This document shows, piece by piece, positions 36,557 through 46,626 of a stretch of DNA of 64,000 bases. The stretch lies in contig NC_088345.1 in NCBI RefSeq assembly GCF_036884655.1, positions 18,651,501 through 18,715,500 on the forward strand. Direction: 5' to 3'. The translations under genes and the position numbers were made by a program. The first letter of the stretch is position 1. Each line of letters begins with the position of its first letter. This stretch comes from Musa acuminata AAA Group (lineage: Eukaryota > Streptophyta > Magnoliopsida > Zingiberales > Musaceae). The notes under the pieces were generated by a model. It ran no database searches and was not told where the DNA came from. It was given only the letters and a program-made list of their open reading frames with translations.

Positions 36557-36977
36557 ATGCGCCCTAGAGACCACAACTTACCTTCTGAACATAGTTCTAA
36601 TTAAATAGGTAATGTCTACCGTATGAGATATGGAAAGGGAAAAAGTTCGATCTTAAAGTTGTTAAGATTTGGGGCTACCCTGCCCATGTTAAAAGGCACA
36701 ACCCCGATAAGTTAGAATCAAGAATAGAGCGGTGCAAGTTCGTGGGATACCCCAAGGAAACTTATGGATATTATTTCTATCATCTCAAGGACCAAAATAT
36801 CTTTGTACCCAAGAGAGCGGTGTTCCTTGAGAATGAACACATTCTTGACAGAGACAGTGGGAGCATGATAGAGTTGAGCGAGGTTAGAGAACCTAGCTCA
36901 AGCACCACTCCATAACCCGAGTCTTTTCATATACCTAGTACACAGTTTCTGATTTTACGTAGGTCTGACATAATATC
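36557..36977 (+). pseudogene. pol: TE4 integrase C-terminal piece
   Basis: It follows TE10 47230-47650 closely (IWGC-, VGYPKET- and FLEKEHIL-type regions). Frameshifts near 36600 and a stop near 36913 break it. It is cut by TE9 after AGGTCTGACATAATATC. Confidence 0.82.
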
Positions 36978-37099
36978 TGTAATATCCCTCACTTTTAAAA
37001 ATTATTAATAAAGATTTATTTATAAATTGGAGGACCTATATGTAAATATAAAAATTTCAAGGACTAAACTGTTAAGTAAAAAAAAAAAAAAAGAGAAAA

Positions 37100-38950
37100 C
37101 CGAAAATTTCGGTTTTATCCCACCGCCCCCCACTCTCTCTGAAACAAAGAGAGAGGAGCGGTGGGGCATGGGGAGAAGAAGAAGAAAGGGAAGATGGAAA
37201 GGAGAGAGAGAGAGGCAGTAACAGTAGTTAGAGCTGCAACACCTCTGTTTCCCACGCCTCCCACGCTCTTTGAAATAGAGAGAGAGGAGCGGTGGGGCGT
37301 GGGGAGAAGAAGAAGAGAGGGAAGATGGAGAGGAGAGAGAGAGGCAGTAGCAGCAACAAGGGCTGCAACACCTCTGTTTCCGGGAAATAGAGGAGAGGAT
37401 GTGTGGGGCGTTGGGGAGGAGAAGGGAAGAAGAAGAAGAGAGGAGGATAGCTGCGGCAAGGCTGCAGCGAGGAGGTGTGTGGCGTTGGGGAGGAAAAGGG
37501 AAGAGGAGAAGAAGAGAAGGAGAAGAAGAGGGAAAAGAGAGGGAAGAGGGAGATGAGCGAGAGGTGGCAGCAGCTAGGGCTGCAGCACCTCTGTTTCCTA
37601 CAGGTGGAAACAAAGGAGAGGTGTGGTGCGTTCGAAGAGGAGAAGAAGAAGAAGAGGAAGCAGGAGAAGAGGTTGTGATACCTCTGTTTTCTGCAGAGGA
37701 AACAGAGGAGAGGGTGTGTGTGACACCGGGGAGGAGAAGGGAAGAAGAAGAGGAGAAGAAGAGAAGGGAAAGGAGGAGTTGCGGCTGCGGCGGTGGCAGC
37801 TGCAACTGGAAGAGAAGGAGAGGAAGAGAAGGTGAGGAAGAACAGAAGAAGAAGAAAGGAAGGAGAAGGAAGAGAAGGGAAAGAAGCAACTGTGGCTACG
37901 GTTGTGGCTGTGGCAGCTGCAGCTGTGGCTGTGGCAGCTGCAGCTATGGCAGGGAAAGAGGAAGAGGAAGGAAGATGGGAAGGAGAGGAAGAAGAGAAGG
38001 GGAAGAAGGGGCTGCGGCTGCGGCGATGGCAGCTGCAGTTGGAAGAGAAGAAGGAGAGGAAGATGAGCAGGGGAGGAAGAAAAGGTTGCGGCCGCGCCTG
38101 CAACAATTGCAGTTGGGAAAGAAGAGAAGAAAAGAAGAAGAAGAAGAGGGAAAAGAAGAGAGGAAGAAGAGGGAGAAGAGAAGAAAAGAAGAAGAAGAAG
38201 AGAGGGAAGAGGGAGAGGAAAGAGAGATAGCTGCAGCAGCTAGGGCTACAGCACCTCTATTTCGTGTAGGAGGAAACAGAGGAGTTCATGTGTGGGGGCA
38301 TCGGGGAGGAGACGGGAAGAAGAGGAGAAGAAGAGAAACAGAAGAAGAAGAGGAAGAGAAGAAGTAGAAGCGGGTGAAGTGGCGGCACCTCTGTTTTCTG
38401 TAGAAGGAAACAGAGGAGAGGAGGTGTTGTGCATCGGGGAGAAGTAGAGAAGGAAAGGAAGAAGAAGAGAAAGGAAAAGGGAAGAAGAGAGGAAGAGGAG
38501 AAGGGGAGCTGCGGCAGTGGCAGCTGCAGTTGGAAGAGAAGGAGAGGAAACAGAGCAGGGGAGGAAGAAGAGGCTGCGACTACAGTTGCGGCTGCGACGT
38601 TGGCTGCGGTAGTTGTAGCTGCTGCTTTTGGGAAATAGAAAGAAAGGAAAGGGGAAAAAAGGGGGCTGTGGCCGTGATCCACTAGCTGTGGTGGTGGCGG
38701 CTACGTCTGCGGCAGCTATATTTGGGAAAGAAAAAGTAGGAACGAGAGAAGGGAGGAAGGAAGTAGTATAGTGGAAGGGACTGAGGTTGTGACAATAGCT
38801 GTGGTCGTGACTACGACTGTGATAGTGGAAACGGCGATGGCTGCGACAGCTATGTTTGAAAAAGAAAACGAAGGAATGAGAGTAAAAGAGAGCAGGTGAC
38901 TATGCCTCTATGTTCTGCATGAGCTGTAGTTGTGGAGGAAAAAGAGGACA
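37100..38950. repeat. Purine-rich degenerate minisatellite in TE9
   Basis: The plus strand is mainly GAA/GAG/GGA. Words close to GCAACACCTCTGTTTCC recur near 37237, 37365, 37582, 37674, 38246 and 38384. Words close to GGCAGCTGCAGTTGGAAGAG recur near 37791, 38028 and 38520. The repeat spacing is irregular (about 90-340 bp). Long open frames on both strands (up to 322 residues) are low-complexity Arg/Glu/Gly or Ser/Leu/Pro strings and are not genes. Confidence 0.75.
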
Positions 38951-40557
38951 TATGTAGAAAATGAAACAGGGAGAGGACACGAAGGAAAAGTATTAGGATT
39001 TGGGCTGACACCTTCTTTGGATCTTCAGATCAAAATCTTTGAAAGGCAAGTGTTCTGATCCTTGTAAGCTTTCTAATCTTTCCTATTGCAAGTGTCCTGA
39101 TCTTTCCTTATTATAATTTTATCTCTACATTTGCTTTGAATATAAGGAACTTTACATTGTTCTAACCTTACAATTGATATATCTCCTGTTTAGACGTAAC
39201 GATTCGAATCTGTGCAACTTCTGAGATTCTAACCTTTCTACCATGTTATGGTTATAACTTCATGTATTGACCTTTGATTTGGACAAAAATTATTTAATCA
39301 GAATATAGACTCATAAATCTTTCTTTTGATAGCTTAATTTAATAATTTAGAGTAAGTTTGTCTGCCCAAACTTCTATTTCAAATGAGCCTATAGATTCTG
39401 CAAAATAGGGATCGTAATTTTTGACCTTTTGATACCGAGCTACCTATAAGTCGATTTTGGAAACTCCGATTTGTTCAAAACTAATTTCATTAGAAACTAG
39501 ACTCGTAGATCTTTCTTTTGATATATGGACTGAAAGATTTGGAGTCCAAACACCTGCCCAATTATCTATTGAATTCTGCCAAACAAAGATTTTATTCTCC
39601 GACCCTTGTTTACCAAATTATTTGTAACTCTCCGTTGGTTAGTTCAATTCATATGAAGCTTGTTTTATCTGAAAGTAGATTGAAATATCTTTCCAATGAT
39701 ATATTTCTGAGTAAATTAGAGTACGATTGATAGTTTGAATCATTTATTCAATGTGCCTCTTGAATTCTACCAGAAATCGAGCTTTGGTCGATTTCGCATA
39801 TTCTGGTTTCATTCTTTTGGAAATTGATATCCTTTAGCTTTCTTATTCAATTGAGCTTTATATTACTGCTTTGAATTCTTATATGCTCTTGTCCTTAAAA
39901 TTATTTGCATTCTTGAAAACTATTGTGTAACGTTTATGCTATATCGTATTGACTCATATAGGCACATGTATATCTCATTGTTTCGCATTTGCTTTCGATA
40001 TGTGTCTATTCCGGTTTCATTCCTTTGGACATTGAATTCATCTAGCCTTCTTATTTGAATTGAGTTATATGTGATTGCTTGGAATCCTTGAATGCTCTTG
40101 CTTTCATTTCCTTTCAAATCTGAATACAATTGTGAAAGATTATTGCTTACTTCGTATTGACTCGTAATGGCACATGTACGTTTTGTTGTTCCGCGTGTGC
40201 TTCTGATATGTGCTATTTATTGTTCATACTACCCTTTTGTACTCTGGTGTTTGTGGGTTATGTGAACCTTTGCCAGAAATGGTAAAGGGAGTTATGCATA
40301 GAGCCTGCGATGCTCTGTCGACCCCCTCTGACTTCACCTAGACGTGGGTGGATGGAGCTCTCAAATGTGGGAGACTTCTGTCTAATGGTCATTCAGAAAT
40401 GGATGAATCACATTCTGTTTGTGGTCCCACTACACCTTCTGTATGTTTGATATGATATCCAGAGCTTTGGTTATTGGTTTTTGTACATGCTTTGGATAAG
40501 AATGATATGAATGCAACGTCAAATACGACGTTTGAGCTTCTGTTTGGTATTTGTTAT

Positions 40558-40790
40558 TGATATGCTCCAAAATGTTTCATACATCGTTGATATGCTTCGG
40601 AACATTTCATACACCACTGATAAGCTCCGAAACATTTCATTTGTTATTGATATGCTCCGAAACGTTTCATTCATTGTTGATATGCTCCAAAAGGTTTCAT
40701 CTGTTATTGGCATGCTCCGAAATGTTCCATATGTCATTGATATGCTCCGAAACATTTCCTATGCTATTGATATGCTCCAATTACTCTATG
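40558..40790. repeat. 30 bp tandem repeat in TE9
   Basis: Seven to eight units of 30 bp resembling TATGCTCCGAAACATTTCAT followed by a 10 bp variable part ending TTGA. Because 30 is a multiple of three, several frames stay open on both strands. No protein role is inferred. Confidence 0.85.
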
Positions 40791-41459
40791 CTCCATTCGT
40801 TTTGGAACCAAATATGTTTCGATTGAAATGACACATATGATTTGTATCTAATGATATGGTACCTTGAAAATTCTTATATTTTGTCTTGTATTATGATACC
40901 TTACTTGTTCAAAACCATTCCTTTTGTTCTGAATATGCTGTTTTTAGCTCACTCTATTGTTATATAAATCTTTCAGGTTAGCTTGTCACTCTTTGAGATG
41001 TTTGAATTGGGCCGAGGCAGTAGAGAGCTATTCAGTATTATGGGCAAGTCTTGTTGGTTATTATATTATTATTGTATAAGTATATTTTGTATGTAATAAA
41101 ATGTTGTCGATGAATCAAAATGGATATACAGTGTAAAAGTGTTAGAAGATCTCTCTTATTTGGAATTTTGGAATGTTAAGTCTAGTTATGATGATATGAA
41201 CTTCTGGTAAATTGTTGGAGTTCTAATTGTATAAATTATTTAGCTTGTGGATTTATAAATGTTGTTCATTTTGTTAAGTTGGCTTGGGTTGTCATAAATG
41301 TGAATTATCGAGTAACGTGATATATGATTATAAACTGCATAGGTTTTATAGATGTGAATTTGATAGAATGTTTTTCAGTGTCCTCAAATGTTAGTTTGGA
41401 TCCTGGATTGGTTTATGATGAAAATTTTAATATTATCGATATTTTTGAGGGACGTGAGA

Positions 41460-42268
41460 GTATCCCATCCTCCTCAGAGATATGTGGGACATATTGGAGG
41501 ACAGGATATTGAGGTTATTGATCCTCAGAACTACGAGGAGGCTATTACAAGTATAGACTTCGGGAAGTGGTAAGAAGCTATGAATTCTGAGATGGATTTC
41601 ATGTACTCCAACAAGGTTTAGAACTTAGTTGATGCACCCGAGGGTATTGTATCTATCGGTTGCAAGTGGATCTTCAAGAAGAAGATCGGAGTAGATGGAA
41701 ATGTAGATACTTATAAAGCAAGGCTAGTGAATAAGAGGTAACGTCAAAGGCACGGTGTTGACAATGACGATACCTTCTCACCAGTAGTCATGCTAAAATC
41801 CATCTGGATTCTATTAGCTATTGCAGCATACTATGATTATGAGATCTGGCAAATGGATGTGAAAACCGTAGTCTTCAATAGCAACCTCGAGGAGGAGGTA
41901 TATATGATATAGCCCGAGGGATTCATGTCCAATGATTGTCCAGATAAGGTGTGTAGGTTGCTTAGGTCCATTTTTGGACTAAAGCAAGCTTCTCGAAATT
42001 GGAACATAAGATTTGATGAGGCAATCAGATCTTATGACTTCGTTAAGAACGAATATGAGCTTTGTATGTATAGGAAGGTAAGTGAAAGTGCTATCACCTT
42101 CTTGGTGTTATATGTGGATGACATCATGATCATTGAGAATGATGTAGTAATGCTATCTATAGTAAAGGCTTGGTTATCTAGACATTTCTCCATGAAAGAC
42201 TTAGGAGAAGCATATTATATCTTGGAGATTCGGATCTATAGAGATAGATCCAAGATGATGCTTGGCTT
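41460..42268 (+). pseudogene. pol: TE4 reverse transcriptase piece
   Basis: RT sequence runs from the PPQRYVGHI-like linker through CKWIFKKKIGVDGN to the catalytic YVDDIMIIE near 42107-42135 and then MKDLGEAYYIL. Stops occur, for example at the codon after GKW near 41571, near 41623 and near 41912. The longest open part is 41925-42308, whose end already lies in TE10. TE10 inserted at GGCTT after SKMMLGF. Confidence 0.88.
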
Positions 42269-43763
42269 TGCTAGTCATAAGTGCCCAGCAAGCCAATCAC
42301 GTGAGTGATGGCACGTGTGACTTGATACAGAATCTTTTTGCTTATTATATTTTGGCGTATATCACTTTATAACTATTGCATAAATGCATATATATTGTGA
42401 TGTCCTTGGATTTGTGCAATGGGAATCGGATCGTGATGAGATCACGATAATGAGATCGATTCACCTTTAAACACATATCCTAAATAATCCCGGTCATAGG
42501 TTACTCGAGAGGGACATCGTGATAACCGGATAGACTGGTGTGCTGTATACCCGTCCATATGATGGATGCAGCTGGTCTCATAGCTGCTCGTGTAGGGACA
42601 CTAGGGATACAGTACAGGTGCTCATTGGAGAATGAGTTCACTGATTGATCCGCTTACGGAATGCTGGATGGTTGATGATGCCTTATTGTCAGACAACGAT
42701 TCCGTAGTCCTAGTGGTGTATCTGGTTCTTAGACTTGAGACACCAAGGATGTCCTGTATGAGTGCTCCACTCTTTGATACCAGACTTATAGGTTTGGCTG
42801 TTCCCAGATCTAGTACAGCTGGTCATTGGGAGTGGTAGTCGACCTTACGAGGGCTATTGAGTGTCGATAGAGGATCATCCACTCTCGGTATCATGAGAGG
42901 AATATCCCATGTGTTCTTGCTCAGACAAATCCCTGGCCAGGGTCATTCGGGTTGAGAGAGAAAGAGTTCTCCGGGAGAATCCGATTAGAGCGAGACTCGA
43001 GTAGAAACCGTATGGGTCTGACAGCACCATGCTCGATATACGGTCTCTGGGATATTAGATGGATGAGGGACTATAGGTACATGGTAACTGAGGACAGACA
43101 GGTCCAATGGATTGGATTCCCCTATATCGTCTGGGGACTACGGCGTAGTGGCCTAGTACTTCCGTAGTCGATGAGTCGAGTGAATTATTACAGAGATAAT
43201 AATTCACTGAGTTAGAAGGAGTTCTAACAGGTATGACTCACGGCCAGCTCGATATTGGGCCTAGAGGGTCACACACATATGGTAGGCATTGCGATGAGTA
43301 GAGGTTCGGATATGAGATATCCGACGGAGCCCTTGTCTTATTGGATGCAGATCCAATACCCACTAGGGAAAGGACCCATTAGGGTTTTGACACGGGATCT
43401 CTATAAATAGGAGGGATACACAGCCTCATAGGCTAGAGTCTTTGCTTGCCCTTCCTATTCTCCTCTCCCTCTCCCCCTTAGAGTAGGCCTGGAGTTTTGA
43501 GGAGCGTCGTCGCAACCCTGCTGTGTGGATCACCGCTAGAGAGGAGGACGCTTGACCTCCTTCACCCTCTCCTAAGGATCTGCAAGGAAACAGGGATATA
43601 CGATCTCCCTAGGTAACACAATCTCTATACGCAGTTTTGTGTTTTTTGCGGATTTTGCGCACCAATCTTCGCACGACGATGAACATCTTTTTGGGAATCG
43701 GGGATTTTTGTTTTCTTGTTCTTCCGCTGCGCATATGATGTCGCCCCCTATGATTTCCCAACA
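42269..43763 (+). repeat. TE10 5' LTR
   Basis: TGCTAGTCAT to TTCCCAACA, 1495 bp, with TATAAATA at 43402-43409. Compared with TE4 and TE7 it lacks about 108 bp between two TTATTGGAT-like direct repeats (junction near 43338-43347). Confidence 0.95.
43402..43409 (+). promoter_or_regulatory. TE10 LTR TATA box
   Basis: TATAAATA in the context GGGATCTCTATAAATAGGAGG. The same context occurs in TE4, TE7 and the TE10 3' LTR (50424-50431). Confidence 0.75.
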
Positions 43764-43764
43764 G

Positions 43765-43780
43765 TGGTATCAGAGCCAGG
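43765..43780 (+). other. TE10 primer binding site
   Basis: TGGTATCAGAGCCAGG, an exact-looking initiator tRNA-Met site, one base after the LTR end. Confidence 0.92.
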
Positions 43781-43869
43781 TTGTTCGTGCGAATGATTGG
43801 TTTTGAACTGCGTGTGTTGTGTTTAGGAAGAATATTGACGTCAAAATCGTTGACGCAAAAGCGAGGAAG

Positions 43870-44345
43870 GGCAGCAACAGTTGCTGCCCTCGATCTGCAT
43901 ACCTGCAGCCACCTGCAGCGGCAGCCGCAGCTGCAGCCGCAGCCAGGCAGCACAGCGCCGGCGCATGCGCAAGCGCTGTGCCTGCAGCAGCCGGCCGGCG
44001 GTCTGCTTGTAGCAGGCTTGCTGCTGGCGGGGCTGGCAGCCCGCAGGCAGAGGCGCCGCGGGGCAGCAGCGCGGGCTGAGGCACCGCAGGGCAGCGGCGC
44101 CTGTGGCCGCTGCTCCCACGGGCAAAAACCCCGCAGGGGCGGCCGCCAGCGAGACAGCACCACCTGCGGGCGCTGACTCGCGGGCAGAACCGCCCGCGGA
44201 GGCGGCGGCGCCCGCGGGGGCGCCCACCTGCAGCGGCAACGACCCCAGCGGGCGTGCCACCTGCAGGCGAGGGCAGTGCCCTCGCCCTCGCCGCACAGGC
44301 CGCCGCCGGCAGGGTGGCGGCGGCGGCAGCAACAAAAAGGGCAAA
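43870..44345. other. GC-rich island in TE10 leader
   Basis: This stretch of about 475 bp is extremely rich in GCC/GGC/GCA and stands out against AT-rich surroundings. A shorter island sits at the same place in TE4. All frames over it are open for 80-217 codons on both strands because AT-rich stop codons are rare, so they are not evidence of genes. Its role is unknown; a structured leader or captured host DNA are possible. Confidence 0.6.
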
Positions 44346-45109
44346 GGGTATTAGGGTTTTCTGGGCAAAAGACAGTTTTGCCCCTCGGAATTTGAGAAAT
44401 TCCAGTTTCTGTCTTTTGTCCAAATTACGAAAATACCCTTAGGAATTGAGAAATTCCCAATATATCCCTGATTTCAGAAAATATTAATTAATTAAAAGGT
44501 TTAGTTGATTATTATTTTTATTATTATCTAGTAGTCCTACATGATGATGATTATTTATACATGTGATGTATGATGAGTGGACGGATGATCATGGACCGTG
44601 TGATGTGTGTACTTGTGATTATTATTATTGAGGTCTGCGAACCTCCATTATATTTCTCGTTTATTGTCGGGCCTGCGTGCCTATGATTAAGTTGTAATCA
44701 CATGAGGAGGCGCAGCGGGAGCGTGGATGCCATAGCGGGACCCACGAGACGGACGATCGTGATGCATGGAGATGCATCAAGATGTCGACGGAACCGACGA
44801 GGACGAGATGGACGATCACAAGGCATGGAGATGCACCGTTGCACACATAGATCTTGATGTGAGTGATTAGGCCTACTGGCTCGGGCCTAATCATATTAGG
44901 TTGTGGTCCATGATCATCTGGTGTGATTGCTTATACACATACTAGATATGTATATATATTTGCATGCGATGTAGATATATATTAAATATGCATATGTGTG
45001 ACATGTCATATTAGGAGACCAAATCATAGAAACATCTCTCGATAATATTAAGTCGGTAAACGTGAGGCAATTAGATTGACCCACGTGGCCTTCCATCGTT
45101 ATGAGTAGG

Positions 45110-45515
45110 AACCGAATCCCGGTGTAGGTTGAGTTGGTCGAGTCCCTCGAGACTCACCTATATCGCGATTCGCTATCTTGCTTACGACATAGAGATGTCA
45201 CCGGTGACCTGAGGGCATGATATGCTTGGTCGAGTCCCTCGAGGGTATATCATCAAATCAGACTCATCTTGTAACGAAGGTGTTGACTTAACCGAGCATC
45301 ATGGTTGGTCGAGTCCCTCGAGGCCATGGTGATTCGGAGGCCGAATAGGACGGGAATCACAAGGAGTTGTGATCGGCAAGAGTTGTCTACCTTTTAGGCT
45401 TAGTGTGATTGGTCGAGTCCCTCGAGGTTACACTAAGACGCTGATTGGATCCTGATCCCCACTAGAAGTCTGCCGGAGACTTCCGTTTCACGTGCTGAGG
45501 GTGTCGCGTGACTCG
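45110..45515 (+). promoter_or_regulatory. TE10 leader hairpin array
   Basis: Four copies of the core TCGAGTCCCTCGA (45138-45150, 45230-45242, 45309-45321, 45413-45425) can each fold into a 5 bp stem with a TCC loop. Each core is bordered by TTGG or TGG on the left and G or GG on the right, and then by outer arms that pair with each other but differ from copy to copy: TAGGTTGAGT with ACTCACCTA, ATGATATGC with GTATATCAT, CATGG with CCATG, and CTTAGTGTGA with TTACACTAAG. Two more small hairpins follow (45465-45483 and 45488-45511). Gag starts about 110 bp later. This is read by eye; the function is not known. Confidence 0.6.
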
Positions 45516-45622
45516 TTAGTAAAATAGTGGGAGCATATTAAGATAGAAGTCCATATCTTGATAGTTTATTTCTTGCAAAATCTGCATGTTATTCATTTTT
45601 GCTACATCTTTATTTTCAGAAA

Positions 45623-46600
45623 ATGTCGCTTTCAAATCCCTTACGTGACATACTTGATGTCAACCGCCTCACTGGTCCAAATTATACGGATTGGCTCCGT
45701 AACTTGAGAATTGTTCTCACAGCGGAGAAAATCGTGTACGTCCTTGATACAGTGATGCCTACGCCCGAAGAAGGGGCAAGCGAGGATGAGATCGCTCGCT
45801 ACGTGAAGTACATTGATGACTCCACTCTTGCTCAGTGCTATATGTTGGGCTCTATGACTCCAGAGTTACAGAGACAACATGAAAAGATGGATGCCAGATC
45901 CATTCTCCTACATGTCCGTAAATTGTTTAAGGAACAGGGAAGGACTCAACGATATGAGATATCCAAGAGCCTTTTCCGCGCTAGGATAACTGAGGGGACA
46001 CCGGTTCAGAACCATGTCCTAAAGATGATTGAGTGGATAGAGAAACTCACAGGTCTAGGAATGGTCCTAGAGGATAACTTGTGTGTGGACATTGTGCTTC
46101 AGTCCCTACCAGATTCCTTTTCACAGTTCATAATGAACTTTAATATGAACAAGCTTGAGGTGACTCTCCCAGAGCTCCTCAATATGTTGAGGGAGGCAGA
46201 GAGTACTATTAAGAAAGAGAAGCCAGTTCTCTACACTGGTGAGACCAGAAAGAAAAGGAAAGCAGAAAGGTCCCTTAAGAAGGGAAAGGGCAAGGGCAAA
46301 CAAGGTAAAGCAAAGGTTGCTAAGAAAGACCCAGCAAGGACAAAGGCCAGTGCTTCCACTATGGTAAAGATGGGCAATGGAAGAGGAACTACAAAGAGTA
46401 CCTTGTAGAAAGGGCGAAATAGAAGCTTGGTGAAGCTTCAGGTACATTCATGATCAATCTCCAATTGGCAGATTTTTGTGATAGTGCATTGGTATTGGAT
46501 ACCAGTATTGCTTATTACATCTACAATTTATTATAAATTCTAGCAAAGTCGAGGGGAGATTGACGAGAGGAATATTGCATAAAGGTTTGTTTATGCAAGA
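45623..46600 (+). pseudogene. gag: TE10 gag, frameshifted, with protease remnant
   Basis: The ATG at 45623 ([20 protein letters not shown]) is chosen because TE4 starts at the same point; the frame itself is open from 45599 and closes at 46408. The capsid part is intact. Near 46330 one A is missing relative to TE4 (GACCCAGCAAGGAC), which shifts the frame just before the zinc knuckle. In the shifted frame the knuckle has also lost key residues: TE4 CFHC reads CFHY, GHW reads GQW and RNC reads RNY. Protease is reduced to LDTSIAYYI near 46496 and a stop. A deletion of roughly 250-300 bp compared with TE4 then joins it to the pre-integrase region. Confidence 0.88.
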
Positions 46601-46626
46601 CACTACTCCACATATCATGAATGTAA

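Larger units (their letters stand above)
36978..41459 (+). mobile_element. TE9: probable 4.5 kb solo LTR (gypsy type)
   Basis: This 4482 bp insert interrupts TE4 pol between sequences that are contiguous in TE10. The ends are imperfect inverted repeats: TGTAATATCCCTCA, and TGAGGGACGTGAGA (TGTAATATCCC starts are common in plant gypsy LTRs). Flanks ATATC (36973-36977) and GTATC (41460-41464) would be a 5 bp duplication with one change. No coding domain, primer binding site or internal repeat of the ends was found, so a solo LTR of a long-LTR gypsy element (Tekay/Del-like) fits best. The strand is arbitrary, since the terminal repeats do not fix it. The end does not read CA as expected, so a non-LTR origin is possible. 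Confidence 0.55.

Noticed and set aside
37020..38682. Long open frames (up to 322 residues) on both strands
   Set aside because: Low-complexity Arg/Glu/Gly or Ser/Leu/Pro strings produced by a purine-rich minisatellite without TA-containing stops. No domain, and both strands are open.
36978..41459. TE9 as a Mutator or CACTA DNA transposon
   Set aside because: No long terminal inverted repeats, no CACTA ends, no clear 9 or 3 bp duplication and no transposase. An LTR explanation fits the 5 bp flanks better.
43609..44423. Overlapping 115-217 residue frames in the GC-rich leader island
   Set aside because: High GC removes stop codons in all frames. Alanine/arginine/proline-rich products differ completely between frames, and TE4 has different ones.
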